DNA of 64,000 nt, taken from NCBI GenBank assembly GCA_000231825.2, contig JH720360.1, positions 276,556 through 340,555 of the forward strand, given 5' to 3'. The notes under the pieces were generated by a model. It was not told where the DNA came from, ran no database searches, and was given only the letters and a program-made list of their open reading frames with translations. Positions 1 to 14,121 of this stretch are shown piece after piece. The DNA comes from Tetrahymena elliotti 4EA. Taxonomy: Eukaryota; Ciliophora; Oligohymenophorea; Hymenostomatida; Tetrahymenidae. A program made the translations under genes and the position numbers. Each line of letters opens with the position of its first letter. Within the stretch, counting starts at the first letter, position 1.

Positions 1-1512
1 TTTCAATGTAAAAAAGGCTCTTTTAAGAAGGAAAAGATTTCGTAGATTTTTAACTTTTTACATATGTTTTACTTCTTTTTTGATGATGAAATTGACCCAA
101 TCTATTTCTGTGAAAGGTATTTTATTCTCCTTTATTTTATAGTAAATAAAATTAAAAAAATTTAAAGTATTTGAATAAAAATAGCTGGAAAAAAAAATTT
201 TTTCTTGAAGAACTTAAAATAATTTAATAATAAATAGGTTATTACCTAATCCTTTTTACTAACTCAACAAATTTTTGAAAAGTAAATTATCTTCACTCAT
301 TTTTTTTTTTTCTGTTATTTTTTTTAGACTTAAGTTATGTGAGCTTCTTTATTTATTTTGATCTTCAATTATTAGAAGACTTGTAAGGCTAACTTCAGAA
401 TCTGAGCTTTTTTCATCTGATATTGATAAATCAGATTTAGAGCTTTCTATTATAATAATTTAATAATTGTAATTTACACATTTATTGAAAGATATGTATG
501 GTTAATAAATAAAAAAAGTTTTTAAAATAATAAAAAAACAAACAAAATAAGAGTATTGAAATAGAAGGTTATTAAAAGTGCCAAAACTTTACCTTCTTTT
601 TCTTTAGTTGACTCACTAAAATCATTCTTCTCAATTTTTTAAGCATTCTCTTATTTCATATTACTTGTATCGAATTTCTCTCTTTCTTAATTAGCAATCA
701 ATTCAGAGATACTAAGCTCTTTGTGTTAGATTTAGTTAAAATCATCAATTTTAGAATTGGTCATTTAATATGTGTTGTTTTTTTAATTTGCGTTGCTTAA
801 ATTTTGTTTTTAATCATCTGAATTTAAGATAAGAATTAATAACTATTTTTTAAAATAATTGATTTTACCCACAATTTATTTTGTTATAGTGTTTTTGCCA
901 ATTAATTAAGAGCTTTCATCTAATGTGAAAGAGTCAAAATTTAATTCATCAATTTCTAATTTAAGAATTTTTTCAGTAGCCTCTTTCATCTCTTTAAATA
1001 AATTTTCTATGTCATACCTCAATGAACTGTTCTAGTGTTGGTCATAATATTAAATTCTTTTAATTTTAAAAGGAAGAACATTTAACTAAAATGATTAAAA
1101 TGTATTTTTTAAAATACTTAGAATTTGAGTCTATTTCAAGATCATTTTTGTTATCATTTTAGCTATTTTACAGATCAAGTACCTTGAAAAATTTTCTTTT
1201 AAATTAATCAATAATTTAATAAACATGCTGAAGGCATTATTCCTTTAACTACTTCTAGAGATTCTAATTTTGTTCTAAATCTTAAATTTTTTGCAGCTAT
1301 TTTGTTAAATAATCAATCTCTTCTGATTTTTATAATAATTGCTTTTTGAGATCCTCATTTTCAGAGATTAAATTTCTACTATCAGATATTGTTTGGTGAT
1401 TGATTTCTTCACTTGGTTAACTACTTAAGTAGCAAAAAATTTTCTTTTTAATTATGTTTGGAGTAATTTCATACAAAGTATTATATTTACTCTAAAAAAT
1501 GCTTTATCCCAT
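1..1512 (-). CDS. Coiled-coil protein with serine-rich tail, 3' end cut by the window edge
   Basis: I do not recognise this gene. The chosen start is the ATG at 1512 (MGQSIFQSKYNT...), which has an A-rich context. The frame stays open further upstream through AT-rich sequence, so an earlier ATG near 1600 is possible. The region from about 1400 to 1080 gives a clear Gln/Lys/Glu/Leu heptad pattern (for example ENEDLKKQLLQKSEEIDYL), typical of a long coiled coil. Later exons are rich in Ser, Glu and Lys, with a stretch like SSKSDLSISDEKSSDSEVS around 420. The frame passes in phase through a run of twelve A (300-311, minus-strand reading). An intron with donor GTAATAACC near 245 then splices in phase into a basic, Ser/Lys-rich exon that runs off base 1. 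A competing TGA at 3-5 is out of phase with that splice, so the gene probably continues to the left. A cytoskeletal or scaffolding role is only a guess from composition. Confidence 0.6.
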
Positions 1513-3059
1513 TTCTATTGATAACAATTTATATTTTTTTGATTAATTTCTTGTTTTTTGTATTGTTTATATTATTTAATTTTTTATGATTAACTTGAAC
1601 ATTTATTTCTATGGTTAATTTTAAGCTTGATTAAAAAAATAAAATTTTAGAGATTATAGTTAATTAAATAATTACTTATAAAGATTGAGTTAATAAACTT
1701 CTGATTATATTCAATTACATCACAAATCAAGAAGCCAAATAAGCTAACAAGAAAACATGCTTTTTTTGTTTTTTTGTTGGCATTTCTAACATTTTTTATG
1801 GGATTTTTTGTAAAAAGCTAAGTTTTTTATCAGGTGTTTATTTTTTGGTACTTAGAAAAACTTTCTAGTAAGCTTTATAGATGAAAAAATTTCTTAATAA
1901 AACTCAAAATACAACAAGTCTTATGAATTATTATGTGGATATATTTAGAAATCTTTAAAGTTGTTTACCATGTTGACAATTAACAAAGTAGTATTAATAG
2001 ATAAAAAGTGGTGTTATTTAATATTTATTAAGCCTTCATGATAATAATTAATTATTGAAAATAAGTTTAAGGCTTTAAACACAATATTTGATTATCTCTA
2101 TAATTATTGATGCTTATTTTCTTTACATTAAGTAATTAACAAATTAAGCCTGGTTTTATTTGTCATGAGAAAAAAAATAACAAATCTCAGATTATCTTTA
2201 AAATTTTAGTCCATTAAATAATCATCCACTCAAAGCTTTATAATTTTTGTATTTATTAGATGAATTCTAAATTCTTAAACTCCTGCTTATTCTTTCAAAT
2301 ATTATTTTGAATATTTTTTGTTGTAAATGATGATATATATAAAGCATAATAAAAATTGGAAACGCTCAGTTCTCATTTAACTTGCTAAATGTTATTTTTT
2401 AAGAGAATGTTCAAATTTGATAACTTTACTTGAATTTTGAGCTCGAAGCTCATAAAATAAATATGATTAAGTAATTTTATTTTCTAATGATAGATTCAGT
2501 TAGTTTTTATTGTCTTTTAGAGTTTTTTTCTGTGGATAATTTTCATTTTGGATAAACAAAACAAAATCCTTTTCTATTAGAATTTAAGTATTTTAAAAGA
2601 AATACTAAATTTTTATTTCTATTGAAAAAAATTAATAATCATAAATACCATAAGTATTTTTTAAAGATTCTTTAAATAAACATTCTGACTATTTATTTAC
2701 TAAATATTATTTTTTAATACTAGTGATAAATAATCTTTGGATAAGAATGTAGTCAATTAGAATGCTTATTTTTTGATTTTTACTTCAGTATGCATGTATT
2801 GCAAAATGTAAGTTAATGTACTGATATGATTTAGTATAATTAAAAATTGATATTTTTTTTAAGCTCAAAGTAAAATCTTAAACAGTAAATTAATTAGATG
2901 AAAAAGCCATGCCTTTATTTATTTGGGTAATAATTTTATTAATATAACTCATTTGTTTTTATTTCTTCTTCAATTTAGAATCTAAGAGGGTTAGAATGTA
3001 TTAAAAATATATTTATTAGAACTTGATTTAACAAGTAAATAAATAAAACATAATTTATT
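1513..3059. other. AT-rich spacer between the coiled-coil gene and the VPS13 gene
   Basis: About 1.5 kb without a convincing gene on either strand. It contains the 5' flank of the gene to the left and the 3' flank of the VPS13 gene. The only structure seen is a degenerate copy of the VPS13 gene tail near 2945-2995, described separately. Confidence 0.6.
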
Positions 3060-3115
3060 TCATATATCTAACTCGTCTATTTTTTTTTCTTCTTGAAGTT
3101 AGAATCTGAGAGTAT
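2944..3115 (-). repeat. Duplicated copy of the VPS13 gene tail just past its stop
   Basis: The last 50 or so coding bases of the VPS13 gene (about 3064-3115) recur in degenerate form at about 2944-2995, same orientation, roughly 120 bases further downstream. The real tail reads LRFQLQEEKKIDEL. The copy reads LRFQIEEEIKTNEL in an open frame. The match covers only about the last 15 codons. It may be a local tandem duplication, or the remnant of an alternative last exon. Confidence 0.5.
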
Positions 3116-6100
3116 TAATTTGTTTATATATGTATTCTTTTTATTCTGAACAAGGTATGTAAAGCTAGATCTCATAACTCTGTTTCATAGAAATAATTTT
3201 AATATAAAAAAAGAAAAGAAAATATTTTACATCTTGCTTTTTAATTTTTTTAGTTGTGTAGAAAATGATCTCATTTGATTCTTCTTCTATTTGAGATAAA
3301 TCAGAAGTATAGAAATACCATTTCTTTTTCTTTTTTATTTCATCAAATAGCATAATCACTTCATATGTTATTACCAATACATTATTTCTTCTTTTATTGT
3401 TCTCATCAATTTAAATTAAGAATGTTTACAAGAAATCTGTATTTCTGAATTTACCTTTTGAAACCAACTACATAGCTAGTTTCATCCCAGCATCTAAATC
3501 AATATATTCTTTAAAGAAACCCTCTCTCCCATAGAAAACTCTTGGGTATCTTAAACGCTTTTCGTTTGCTTTATCATCTCCATAAGTTATAGTATTTTTA
3601 ATGCCATCAGCAACTGATGAAACCGCATCTAAGAATCCTGAAACAGGTTTTACAAATAATCCTGCGATTCCTTCTCCTATACCTTTCAGCAAACCTAGAG
3701 CACCACCTCTTTAAGCTCCCTCTAAAGGTTTTATGAATACCCCAGCAATACCGTTTGCTACACCAGAGTATATAGAAGTAGCTCCTTATACAGCACCATC
3801 AACAAAGTGCTCTGGTTTCTTTGATCTTAAAATATCCCTTTCCTTTAAATAATCTTCATCCTTTTTAATTTGATACAAAATTTTGTTAATCAATCAGTAA
3901 AATTTTTCTTTTTGCTTACCATGCATAAAGCAGATATACCACTTGAAAGAGAGCCAGTAAATTTATTTACAGAATAAAAAGCTCCTGCCATAGTGTTTTT
4001 AATCAAAGAAGAAGTTCCTTGCATTATACCTAAGCCTCCTTCTAAAGGTCCTTGAACGAATCCTTCAGCTGGTTTATTAAAAAGATCAGTTACACCTGTG
4101 GAGATATTTTAGAATAAGCCAACAGGATTTCCAATTATATTAAATGAGCCACATGCTTTGAGAACTTAAGTTACTGCCTGATCTTTATAATGAGAGGTAA
4201 GCTTACTTATAATCCCAGGAACAGTTTCAAAGCAATTGATTAATCTTATTCCCTTAAGCTTGATAGGAGCCTCAATATCTGCCAAAGCAACCCCTAAAGC
4301 TGTAAATACTATATTAAGATCTGAATCTTTTGTCTTTAGGTTAGCTTTGAAGGTTATTGAAAGTTCTATGTTTGATAGTATTAATTAATTCACAAAGGTA
4401 GGTATGCTAGTAGGAGGTATTTCACAGTCTTACCATTTAAATTTCTTAATATTATTAAAAAAATAGATTTTAAAAGATAAATTTATTCTATTAATTTTAA
4501 AAGATTTTGTTTCATCTTCAACAAATAGAAGGAAGGATTAATTAAGGATTTATTTTAAATTAAGAATTTGAAACCATTTAAATCTTCCTATTTCTAAAAA
4601 ACCAGTTGATGGAAAGATCAGATAAATTTTGAGTAAGGCTTTTTTGAAGCTAAAACAAGAAAAAATAACTTGTTGGTAAAATATTCTCATTTGATTTAAA
4701 GTATTTAAATAAAATAATTACTGTATTTTATACTTTTTCAATCTGTTAAGATTCTTCTAGATACTCCTTGAGTGTATTAACATTTTGAGTTTCAGCCTCA
4801 TACTTAGCTTCTTGAATAGCTTTAAGAAAATCTAAAAGAGTAAGTATAAATTACTCCTCAATTCTGACAGCAAAGGGATCTATTTCTATAACAACATTAT
4901 TATATAGGGTAATGTTTTTAGCATATAAATTTTAATCTATCATAATATTCATAAAGAATTTGGGAGATGCTTCACTACTGTATAAAATGTACTTTTGTGG
5001 AGTAAAGATTACTGGATTGACTAAACTATAGCTATTATTTTAATCTATGTTCAATAGCTTAATTCTAAGTTAATATGTTTTAGATTCTTCCTTTGTAACA
5101 GAAATGAACTCTAATCCTTTAATTGTTAAGTATAAAAATTCGGTAGGCTTTTCATTAATTCTATGATTTTATATGACTGATAAACCAAAATCTTTAATAT
5201 AGATACTAATTTGTTATTAGATGCTAATTTATTCTGAATCAGGTTCTTATTCTACTTCTTCATCATTTTCAGTAATATTTATTTCTTTACTACTATTTAA
5301 TTATTATTCCTAATTTCTCCACTTTTTCTCTCTTTAAAGTTTCCTTCTTAAAGCTGCCTTTTCTTTTTTGTCAACTGGGTCATCTTAATTTGAGTCTTCA
5401 AATCTAATTATCTTAGTAAACCCATCTATATCAATTGAATACTTTACATATAAGCTTTTTTCCTTATTAGTAAATAAATTGTGATTTATTTTTTTATAAA
5501 AAATTTGTTTTTACCTTAGCTAATTCAGGATCTTTTTAACCTACAGGAAGAATTTGTATTTTGTCTTAGTAGTAGATCTCATCAGGAGAAAACTTTAAAT
5601 CAGTCTTTTGGAAGTTTTAGTTATTAGGAATCAAGCAAGAAACTACCTTTCTCTCTTTATCAAATGGCTACTCCCATGAGAAATAATATTTATGCTAATC
5701 TCTTTATGATTGATTATCACTCCTTTTAAATGATGGAAGCGTAATGAAAAGATCTTTGAGTTCAATCTTAAAATGTCTTGAGTAATTTTTTATTAAATAA
5801 GGCCTTTCTTTGTCATTTACTTTTTCCACAACAATATAAATATTTGAAGCATCTGAGCGAACATCTATTCTCATAAAAGTGAGTCTCATTTTATCTTTTT
5901 GGTTCCTTGTAAAAAAATTGACTGTACCAAGCTCTAAAACATTTAAATTTCCACTCCATTTCCAGTATTACTTATCTTCAAGTATTTTCAAATTCAAATA
6001 ACGCTTTTCTCTTTGATCATACCATTACAAAGGAATTCTTGAGTTTTTTTCAATAGTTGTTGCTTTGCCAAATCCGCTTTATCTTACCTAGATAGATTAG

Positions 6101-9100
6101 CCAGTCTTGTTTACAATGATAAATCTAGTTTTAACATATTAATTTAATATTTTTACCATCATAACATTTTTTGATAATTTTATTGAAAATTATTGAAGAA
6201 GTAGTTTAAGAATAAAGGGATTTGAATAAGATTGTTTGATAAATATTTTTACCACCATTAAATGTTTAATTTATGGAATAAATAATTGAAGGAGTAGATA
6301 AAAAAAAAGCAATTAGAATAATATAGTTTTATTACCTAGGAGAGATGGTTATAACTTTAGAAAAAAGCTTTTATTCTTCATCCAGGTTTTTTAAAGAGAC
6401 ATTAATACCCATTGTTTAAAATACAGGAGTCCCTAATGCATCTACAGTTTATAAGTCTATTTAAGTGTTACCAACGCCACCTATTGATGCTTATTAGGAA
6501 ATTTTTCCAAATTTAACTTCAGATAAGCTCATTAAATCTCCAATTTCTTACCCAAACAAAATTATATTGGTGTTAAGAGCTTCTTCTGGGTAGATTTACT
6601 ATTAACCACCAACAAGCTTACTTTCATTTTTTTTATCTTTATAAGCTGTATAGATGTTAAGTTAAAAAGGAGATTCATTAATTAAATACCCTTTGCAATA
6701 TATGTAGTATTCAAGCCTTCCCTGATGGCATATAATTTCACTTTAATTACCATTTACATCCTTGATCATAATTTGTTCTATCACATTTTAAGATACTTTA
6801 GCTTCATTACTCCAAAAATGTCCAGGTATTTATATTTTCATAAAGGATTCTTTATCATGTGAGCAATTATAAAACTCAAAGATATCTCCACATGGAATAG
6901 ATTAGGTAACAGCCGTGACTTTTCTAAAAATAAAAAAAATTATTAAAATTATTAATAATTTGTTTTACTTATCGTTTATAAATTAGATTGTAAGAGTTTT
7001 AGGAAGGCAATTTTTTATCCTATATGGAGGCTCTAAAGAAATCATAAATCTTTTATCATTTTAAATGTCTTTGTATACTCTAAAAATAAGAAACGTTTCC
7101 CCTAATTTCATCTCTTTTTCTTTGTCTAAATATTTATCACAAAGCTAATTGATTCCTAATTTATCTGAAAACAAATTTTCTTCTACAAAGGCAGCATCAA
7201 AAAATCCATTCTGTAAATCAATAGGAATAGGAACTTTCTGCCCTTTAGCTATTGTGAATTCCTTTATATAAAAAAGCATTAATGTTTTTAATTCTTTTGC
7301 TTCATTAAAGAAAAATGACTTACTAATTTAAATTTGCTCTTTTCATCATAAAGCTAGATCTTTACCATTCTATTACATTCATTTTAAAAGTGAAAGGGTG
7401 AAGAGATATTTAAGATCTTCTTGAGAGAAACAGGATCAAGTTTTACTTCTGTGATAACATTAAATAACTTTTTTCCTTACTTGTTTTTGCAAGCTCTAAG
7501 TCTGTTACGGACTTTATCCAAATCAACCTATTCTATGTTTTTCAAATTAAAGCCGGGAATCAAAATATTGACTTTAACTTGGTCAGAGTATTTTTTAAAG
7601 ACGAAAGTTTACTTTTTAACTGGATCATTAATCTTTAAAATAAAATAAATTGAAATTTCAGAGAAAAAGTTGTAAAAAATATTTACTATTTCAGAATCTT
7701 TCATATCAACTTCAAAATTTTTTTCTTCATAATTCATTAAGGTGCTGCTGTAAATATTTTTGTTAATTCTTGAAAGCTTATGCTTTTATTTAGTATTTTC
7801 AAGGTTTGAGAGATCTGTTTGAACCTCTATTGGATATCCTGTTTCATTCCTAATAGTATATGGAGAGGCATAATGGTAATTTTCTTGAAGACTTAATTAT
7901 TCTATTTAATCTTCAAAGCATGAAGCAAATTAATTAGGATCCTTTTAAGTTTTTTATTAAATTTCTTACTTAGCAATCCTCATAGATTTTGTCATAATAC
8001 TTAGGAATTGAGTTGAAAATGTAAGGTTAAATGTTGGATAATTAGGATTCATTTCAATAACAATCAACTACTTAATATTACTAAGTTGTGATTTGATAAA
8101 ATCTATACTAAACCCAGCATTTTCAATTATAGGCTCCCATAAACTAACTCTAGGGTTATAATAAGCAGCACTAAATTAAATCATAGTTACAACCTTGATT
8201 AAATATTTAAAAAAATTAATTGATTTTTTAAGATGATTGCTAAAAATATTTTACACTTAGCTATATGTTGCTCTACTTTAATTTAACATTCATCTCAACT
8301 ATATTGAGATCAAAAATAGGAATATATGAAGAATTCAAATCATTAACAATGCAGATCTAAAAACCCTAAAGATCGGCATCTAAATTAAAAATATTTATTT
8401 ACTTTTCGCTTTTTGCAAGAGCAACAATTTAATTTTCTTCATCTTCTAATTTTTTCTTGATTCTATCTTCTTCAGAAGAAAACTAAACGTCTTCAAAATT
8501 CTAGCTAACCTATGATTTAGGTGTTTCTAATTCTAAATTTTAATCCTAAGCTTGTTATTCTTGGTTTTTAGGCTTTTATTGCATGTCTTCAAGAAGAAGT
8601 TTTATTGTTTTATTTATGAGTTTAAGATCTGAAAAATAGACCTTAAATAAAGTATTTTAAAGCTTTGTTTGAATAATAGTTTTGCTGGAAAACAATTGTG
8701 CATCATCTGAGCATTTATTTGGAGCAAAATCATTAAAAAAGTAATCTGATTATTGATAAAAGCTGTCATATTACAGCATTTCTTCAAGGCCTATATCGAC
8801 AGCCATATTTTTCTTTTATTAATAGAAAAATTAAATCTTATTTGTTTAGAAACCTAAGAAAGGCTTTTAGTAATATTTATTTTCATCAAACATAGAAAGC
8901 TAAATCTAGCCTAACTCAAAGGAAACCTCCATTTAAATAACATCAAAATATTAGCTATTTTATTCTTGAGGTTTTTTCTTATCTTCTTCTGGAGAAGCAT
9001 CATCGTTTTCTTAATTTTCCTAATTCTCTTAATTTTCTTAAAATTCAATTACAGATTCAATTTCATCATCAGTTATTGTACTCATTTATAAGCTGGTTTT

Positions 9101-12100
9101 TACTTGATCTATGGCTTCCATCCATTGTTAAGATAAATTACTTTTTTCGCAAGCAAAGTAAGCATCTACATATCTGTTTTTAACATTAAAAGCTGAATTA
9201 AATCCAACCAAATTTTCATCCATAGGTGTTATTGTAGAATTCTTAACCCAAATATATTCAACAGGTTTTAAATCTTTAGGATTTTCAAACAAGTAAAGAT
9301 ACCCACCAGAGAGTATTCCATTATATTTTTCCCATGTTTTTAGAGCATTGCCTCTCTTGTATATTGTTCCAATTTTGATCGAATTTTTTAGAAGCAAATA
9401 TTTTTCTAATTCTACTGAGTCTAGTGTTTATAAGCTATTTCTTCGTTTTTCTCCAGCAGGTATAGCAAAGCACTAGCCTAATTTGAGTAATTTCTTGTAA
9501 ATAGATGGTTTAAGTTTCAGATTTATTTGATCTATACCTCCTTTTATCTGCATGTTTGGCTTTTTTAAAAAAATAATATCATATCAAAATAGAATATGAA
9601 TACTTTAATACGTTTAATAGATTTCTTTAAATAATAAATAAATACATACCCTGTTAACTTTTCCTTAAGCAGGTCCTTTAACCATAATTATTCTCAGTTT
9701 GATTGAGAATTCTTCTATTGTGTGGAAGTATCGTTTTTCAGCAGGACTTTGTATATTCATCATTAAATCAGACATATTTGAAATGTAGTTATTGTAATAT
9801 TCAATAGAGGGAAAATAAGACAACTTTATTTTACTCAGGGAAATGCTAAACATATCAAAAACCTTCATTTAAACAGGTAGAGTTGGCTTGAGAATATCTT
9901 CAACAGTTTGAACTGAAAGATTACCAAGATTAAGAATCCAGCATTCGTTTGTCAAAGATCCATCTGTTTTAAAAGGTAAAACTACAACGGGAGATTCCAA
10001 ATCCACCTTTAATTTTAGAACTGAGGCATTTTTCAAGGTTTCTGAGAGAGATGATTACTTCTTTTCCATTTATTCTGCTATTTTATCTTTAGCTTTTTAT
10101 TTTAGTTAATCATCCTTTACTTTGACATCAAAAAATTAAACTGCCCTAATGACTAAGTAGGGGTTATAATCAGCACGAATAGATCTCATCTTAATATCTA
10201 TTACTTAATCAATATGAGGAGTTTCTAATGGTCTAGATATCATTTTGAATTCAATAAGAGGATTCTTGCTATTTTAAATAGTTGGGCTAAGAATATTAAT
10301 TACTTTTGAAGAGTTATTCTATAAGAATTCATCAATCATTTGCAATTCCATGCTTTTAAGGTTAACCCAAATCTATTTGTTATTTTCACGTAGCCAGACA
10401 CTACCATAAATACTATTTAGACTAAATTACAAACCCTAAATTTCCTATCCCACTTTACTACTTAGTTTGATACTAGCTCCATGTAAATTATAATCAAGAA
10501 CAAAATAAACATAGTCTTGTGGTCTAATTATTGTAGGGGCATCAATTTTTTCTTCTCCAAAAATTTCATCTATGAATTAATCTATTTCAGCTCTATAAAA
10601 TAATTTTTTAGAAAATATTTATGGTGGATTAATATAAATTTTACTTGTCATCTTCAGTTACAAGGGTAGTTTATGAAGCGCTTTTAGAGCCCCATATCCA
10701 TCTTGCAAAGAAACCTTACTTTTAATCTTATTTCTTTTTTTCAAGTTCTTTTATTTTCAGAGCTTTCTAAACTTAAATGACAACCTTTTTTGTTCTTTGC
10801 AACAAAATTAATATGTCCAGCTTAATAACTGCTTCTTCAAATAACTGTTTTTCTTTTTCTGAAAGACAAGCCATAGATTTATCTTTCTTTTACTCTTACA
10901 TTTTAGTGTAGAGATTTGCAAATAGAGTTCCGTAAGCATCTATATCTTTTGCATTTAACTTTTTATCATTTTTTTTTCTAATTTCTAACTCTCTAGAATA
11001 CTTTGAAAAAAATTCAAGCTACTCTATGAGCTGTTATAGTTACCTTTACTATAAATGTAAAGTGATATGCTCCAGATTCAATATTACCTTTTTTTAATTA
11101 TGATAATAAATTATGATTGATAAAATTAAAATAATATTCATTTATTAAATTCATTAAATTAAGAATTTTTGAAGAGAATTATTGTAACATTTTCCAATTA
11201 ATAATTTTTTATCAAAAAAAATAATTTTCCCTCAGCATTTTTTACTTAAATAAAAGCTTATAAATCTTATAATTTTAAATCTTATTTTTTGTTAGTCCTT
11301 TGATAGGTTATTTAGAGTATTAAAGTATGATATAATTATTGAAATCAAATTATAAATTTTATCAAAAATTTATAGAAATAAAAACAATGGAATAGGAGAA
11401 TCGTTTAAATTGAAGCTCTTTAGGTTTTAATAATCATTATTATACTAAATAGTTTGTATTTGTTGTAGTACTTTTACTAAATATACCCAATGATTACAAT
11501 CAAATTAAAATTTTTTGATTAATTTTATAGAAGTAATCTCTTTTACAAAATATACATTTAAATTTTGAACTTTTTAGCATACCTTTATTTCAGGAACATC
11601 AAAATTGCCTTTGTTGTTAATAGTAAGGTTAACTTAGGATGATATTTTAAAGAGAAAGTCCACAGGCTCATCTGTCTTATCTTAACCCTCCCTTTAAATC
11701 ATCCCATTTAATATTTTGAATTTGGTTTCTTCATTCAGATCTGAAATTAAGCGATTTTCATTTGCATTCCAATAAACACCTGCATTAGATATTGTAAGCA
11801 GTTTTCTTATAGGTTTATCTTTATTTTCTTAGATCGTTCTATCTACAAATATTTTAACTCCATCAATATTTGTTGTATAAATTTCTAATTTGTCCAAACA
11901 AAAACCCCAAGAATACCTCTTGGTTAAAGTGTCTTCAAAACGCACATGTATGTTTCTGATAGTAATTTGCAAATTATCAACTATTTTCATTGTTAATTTT
12001 TGAATATATCCTTTTTCTTATCCTCCTTTTAGCTTTTCTTTTTACTTTGCTGCTATTTTTTAAATGCACTCTGCAGTGAAAGCTTCTATGTTTGCTAGCT

Positions 12101-12422
12101 TTGTTTTAAATGAATTATAATCCTTGAATTTCCATTCTTTTTATTCCTTTGGGGTTGCCACTATATATAATCCATCTAAAAAAACTTCTACAGGCATTGA
12201 ACCTATATTTTTAAATGGCACTTTTAGTTCAAGCTTCTTTATTGATGAATACTAGTGGTTAATAGGTAACTCAAGCATATTAATAACATTAGGATTAAGC
12301 GAAACATTTTCGACCTTAACTTCTCCTGAAAAAACACCTATGTTTAAGTTCTCTTTGTTCAAACCTAATACATACTCACCTGCAACTTTGTCTAAAACAG
12401 AGCTAATTAAACCTTAAAACAT
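3060..12422 (-). CDS. VPS13: VPS13 (chorein) bridge-like lipid transfer protein
   Basis: VPS13 proteins are rod-like lipid conduits at membrane contact sites. In Tetrahymena, a VPS13A is known to act at the phagosome membrane. The start at 12422 gives MFQGLISSVLDKVAGEYVLG followed by LNIGVFSGEV and DGLYIVA, the canonical chorein-N domain. The next exons carry family signatures (SKYSRELEIRKKNDKK, AYGTLFANLY, GFFARWIWG). A stretch at 9128-9397 (TIYKRGNALKTWEKYNGILS...) looks like a PH-type module inside the protein. The C-terminal part near 3692-3600 is the diagnostic GIGEGIAGLFVKPVSGFLD block. It is followed by a PH-like tail (VITYEVIMLFDEIKKKKKW). Checked introns lie at 11088-11582 (495 bases) and 3180-3230, plus a donor at 3454; others occur near 9560-9650, 6130-6340 and elsewhere. 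The last exon is 3060-3179, ending ...KKIDELDI-TGA. Length (roughly 2,800-2,900 codons) and domain order match full-length VPS13. Which VPS13 paralogue it is cannot be told from sequence alone. Confidence 0.93.
11088..11582 (-). other. Long intron near the 5' end of VPS13
   Basis: The donor is GTATGC after ...DVPEIK and the acceptor is an A-run ending in AG. Splicing in phase 0 gives VILNLEHITLHLQQRQLQQ, which continues into the family block SKYSRELEIRKKN. The 495 bases between are plain AT-rich sequence with no coding signal. Confidence 0.8.
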
Positions 12423-14121
12423 ATGATGTTGCCCTTATCACCTATAATATTTGTTTATAATATGATAATTGCTCATTAGAAAAATGACTTCAATACTACT
12501 TGCTAAATTATCAACAGAGGAGTAATCTATCTATTTAGGGGGACTATTTTTAATAATTTTCTTCTATTTGCTATCTAAATTATCTGATTAAAGAGAAATA
12601 ATATAAAAATAATATACAGATTTTATTAGCAAAAATTTTTATTTTTTTTCTGAATGTTATTTAGTATTTTTTCGCAAAATAATTAGAAAGATAAATAGAT
12701 CGATGGATATATTTCTTTCATTACAATATTCTTGATAACATCTACTTTTGTTAATCACTCATTTTAAAGTAAAGTTTCCAATTTTCAAAGTAAAATTTCT
12801 CATTTTGAAAATTGAATTACTACAACCAAAACATAAACTAAATCTTTTGCTAGTATATAATAAATGCAAATTACATTTTCCAGCTATTCACACACATAAA
12901 TAAATCATAATTAATAGATATTTAAGTTTTCTAAATATTTTATAATCTATTCTAAATGATATATTTTTTAACTAAATTTAAGAAGCATTAGGATAAATAT
13001 TCTAATTTTAAACATGAAGTAATCATCTTTTTTCATCTATGATTTACTTAAATAAGAATATTTTAAACAATTTTTATCATTTTATTTTTATTTTCGATAT
13101 TTAATTAATTATTTTTTTAATGTAAAAATTAACCAAATTAGAATCCACTCTAAATAAATATTTGATTAAGGATATGCTCAAGATAATTATGTAAAATTTA
13201 AGATATGTTCAAAAATTAACAAAAGAAATATTTTATTTTTCTTCAGCTTTGCAAATTTAAAATCTAACAGATAAAATGTTAATTGTTCAAGACTTATGTA
13301 TCAAATAATTTTTTATGATTGATTCTAATTTTAGATTATTATTATTTAGTTTTAGAAATCTTCATCATTTGAATTAATGTCAAGTATTTCTAATAATAAA
13401 ATTTGTTGTATAATTCAACAAAAATAATGTTTTATTTGATAAATAAATTGTAAAAAACATAGAGCATTTTTATAAAATCTATTTTCATTTTTATTAATTC
13501 TAATAATCTAAATTTTCATATCTAAATAATATTAGATAAATTTTTTTTAATATTTCAATCACTAAAAGGATCTGATAGCCTAATTCATCTAAGTTTGTTG
13601 AAAACATTAAATTCTTAAATTGTAATGGCATGTGTTTTGGATGCAGGTTTAATTTCAGTCAGGTTTTTATTAATACCATTTTCTTCCAACAAAATTAATA
13701 ATTAAGAGTTAATTACCTACTCAAGTTATTGTGCTATTTTAAAAATTTTAACTAAACTGATATTGTTAATTTTACTTTATTATTCATCATATTATTAATT
13801 TTAAATCTTTTTTTTCATTTTGAAAATCAAAAACATTTTTTGAAAATTTTATAAAAAAATTGTTTAAAAAGAAGAAAAAAAATTAACTTTAGAAGAATAA
13901 ATAATTTTTGAATAAAAAAATGGAAAAATAAATTATGAATAAATAGAATTTTATATAATATTTGAACTGTTTATTTAATAGATTCAACTGGTTATTTTAT
14001 TGGATAAAATTTAGTTTATTTTATGAAGTAATACTGGTTCATCATACTCCTCATGTAGTTTTATTTAATATTTATTGTTATCTTTGAAGTAAAGGTTTTG
14101 GTTGTTTAATCAAATTTATAA
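12423..14121. other. AT-rich spacer, VPS13 promoter side
   Basis: About 1.7 kb with no convincing gene. It holds the 5' flank of VPS13 and the 3' flank of the next minus-strand gene. One short minus-strand stretch ending in TGA at 13585-13587 could encode about 35 residues (EENGINKNLTEIKPASK...), but it has no start and no clear splice partner, so it is not called. Confidence 0.5.

Noticed and set aside
3..5. TGA as the end of the first gene
   Set aside because: It is in frame only if the intron with donor near 245 is spliced out of phase; the in-phase reading stays open to the window edge.
298..312. Possible frameshift or gene boundary at a run of twelve A in the first gene
   Set aside because: Recounting the run shows the serine-rich exon reads through it in frame into KKKMSEDNLLF, so no break is needed.
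13585..13740. Minus-strand fragment EENGINKNLTEIKPASK... ending in TGA
   Set aside because: No start codon, no convincing acceptor, and the gene upstream already ends at 14122; too short to call.
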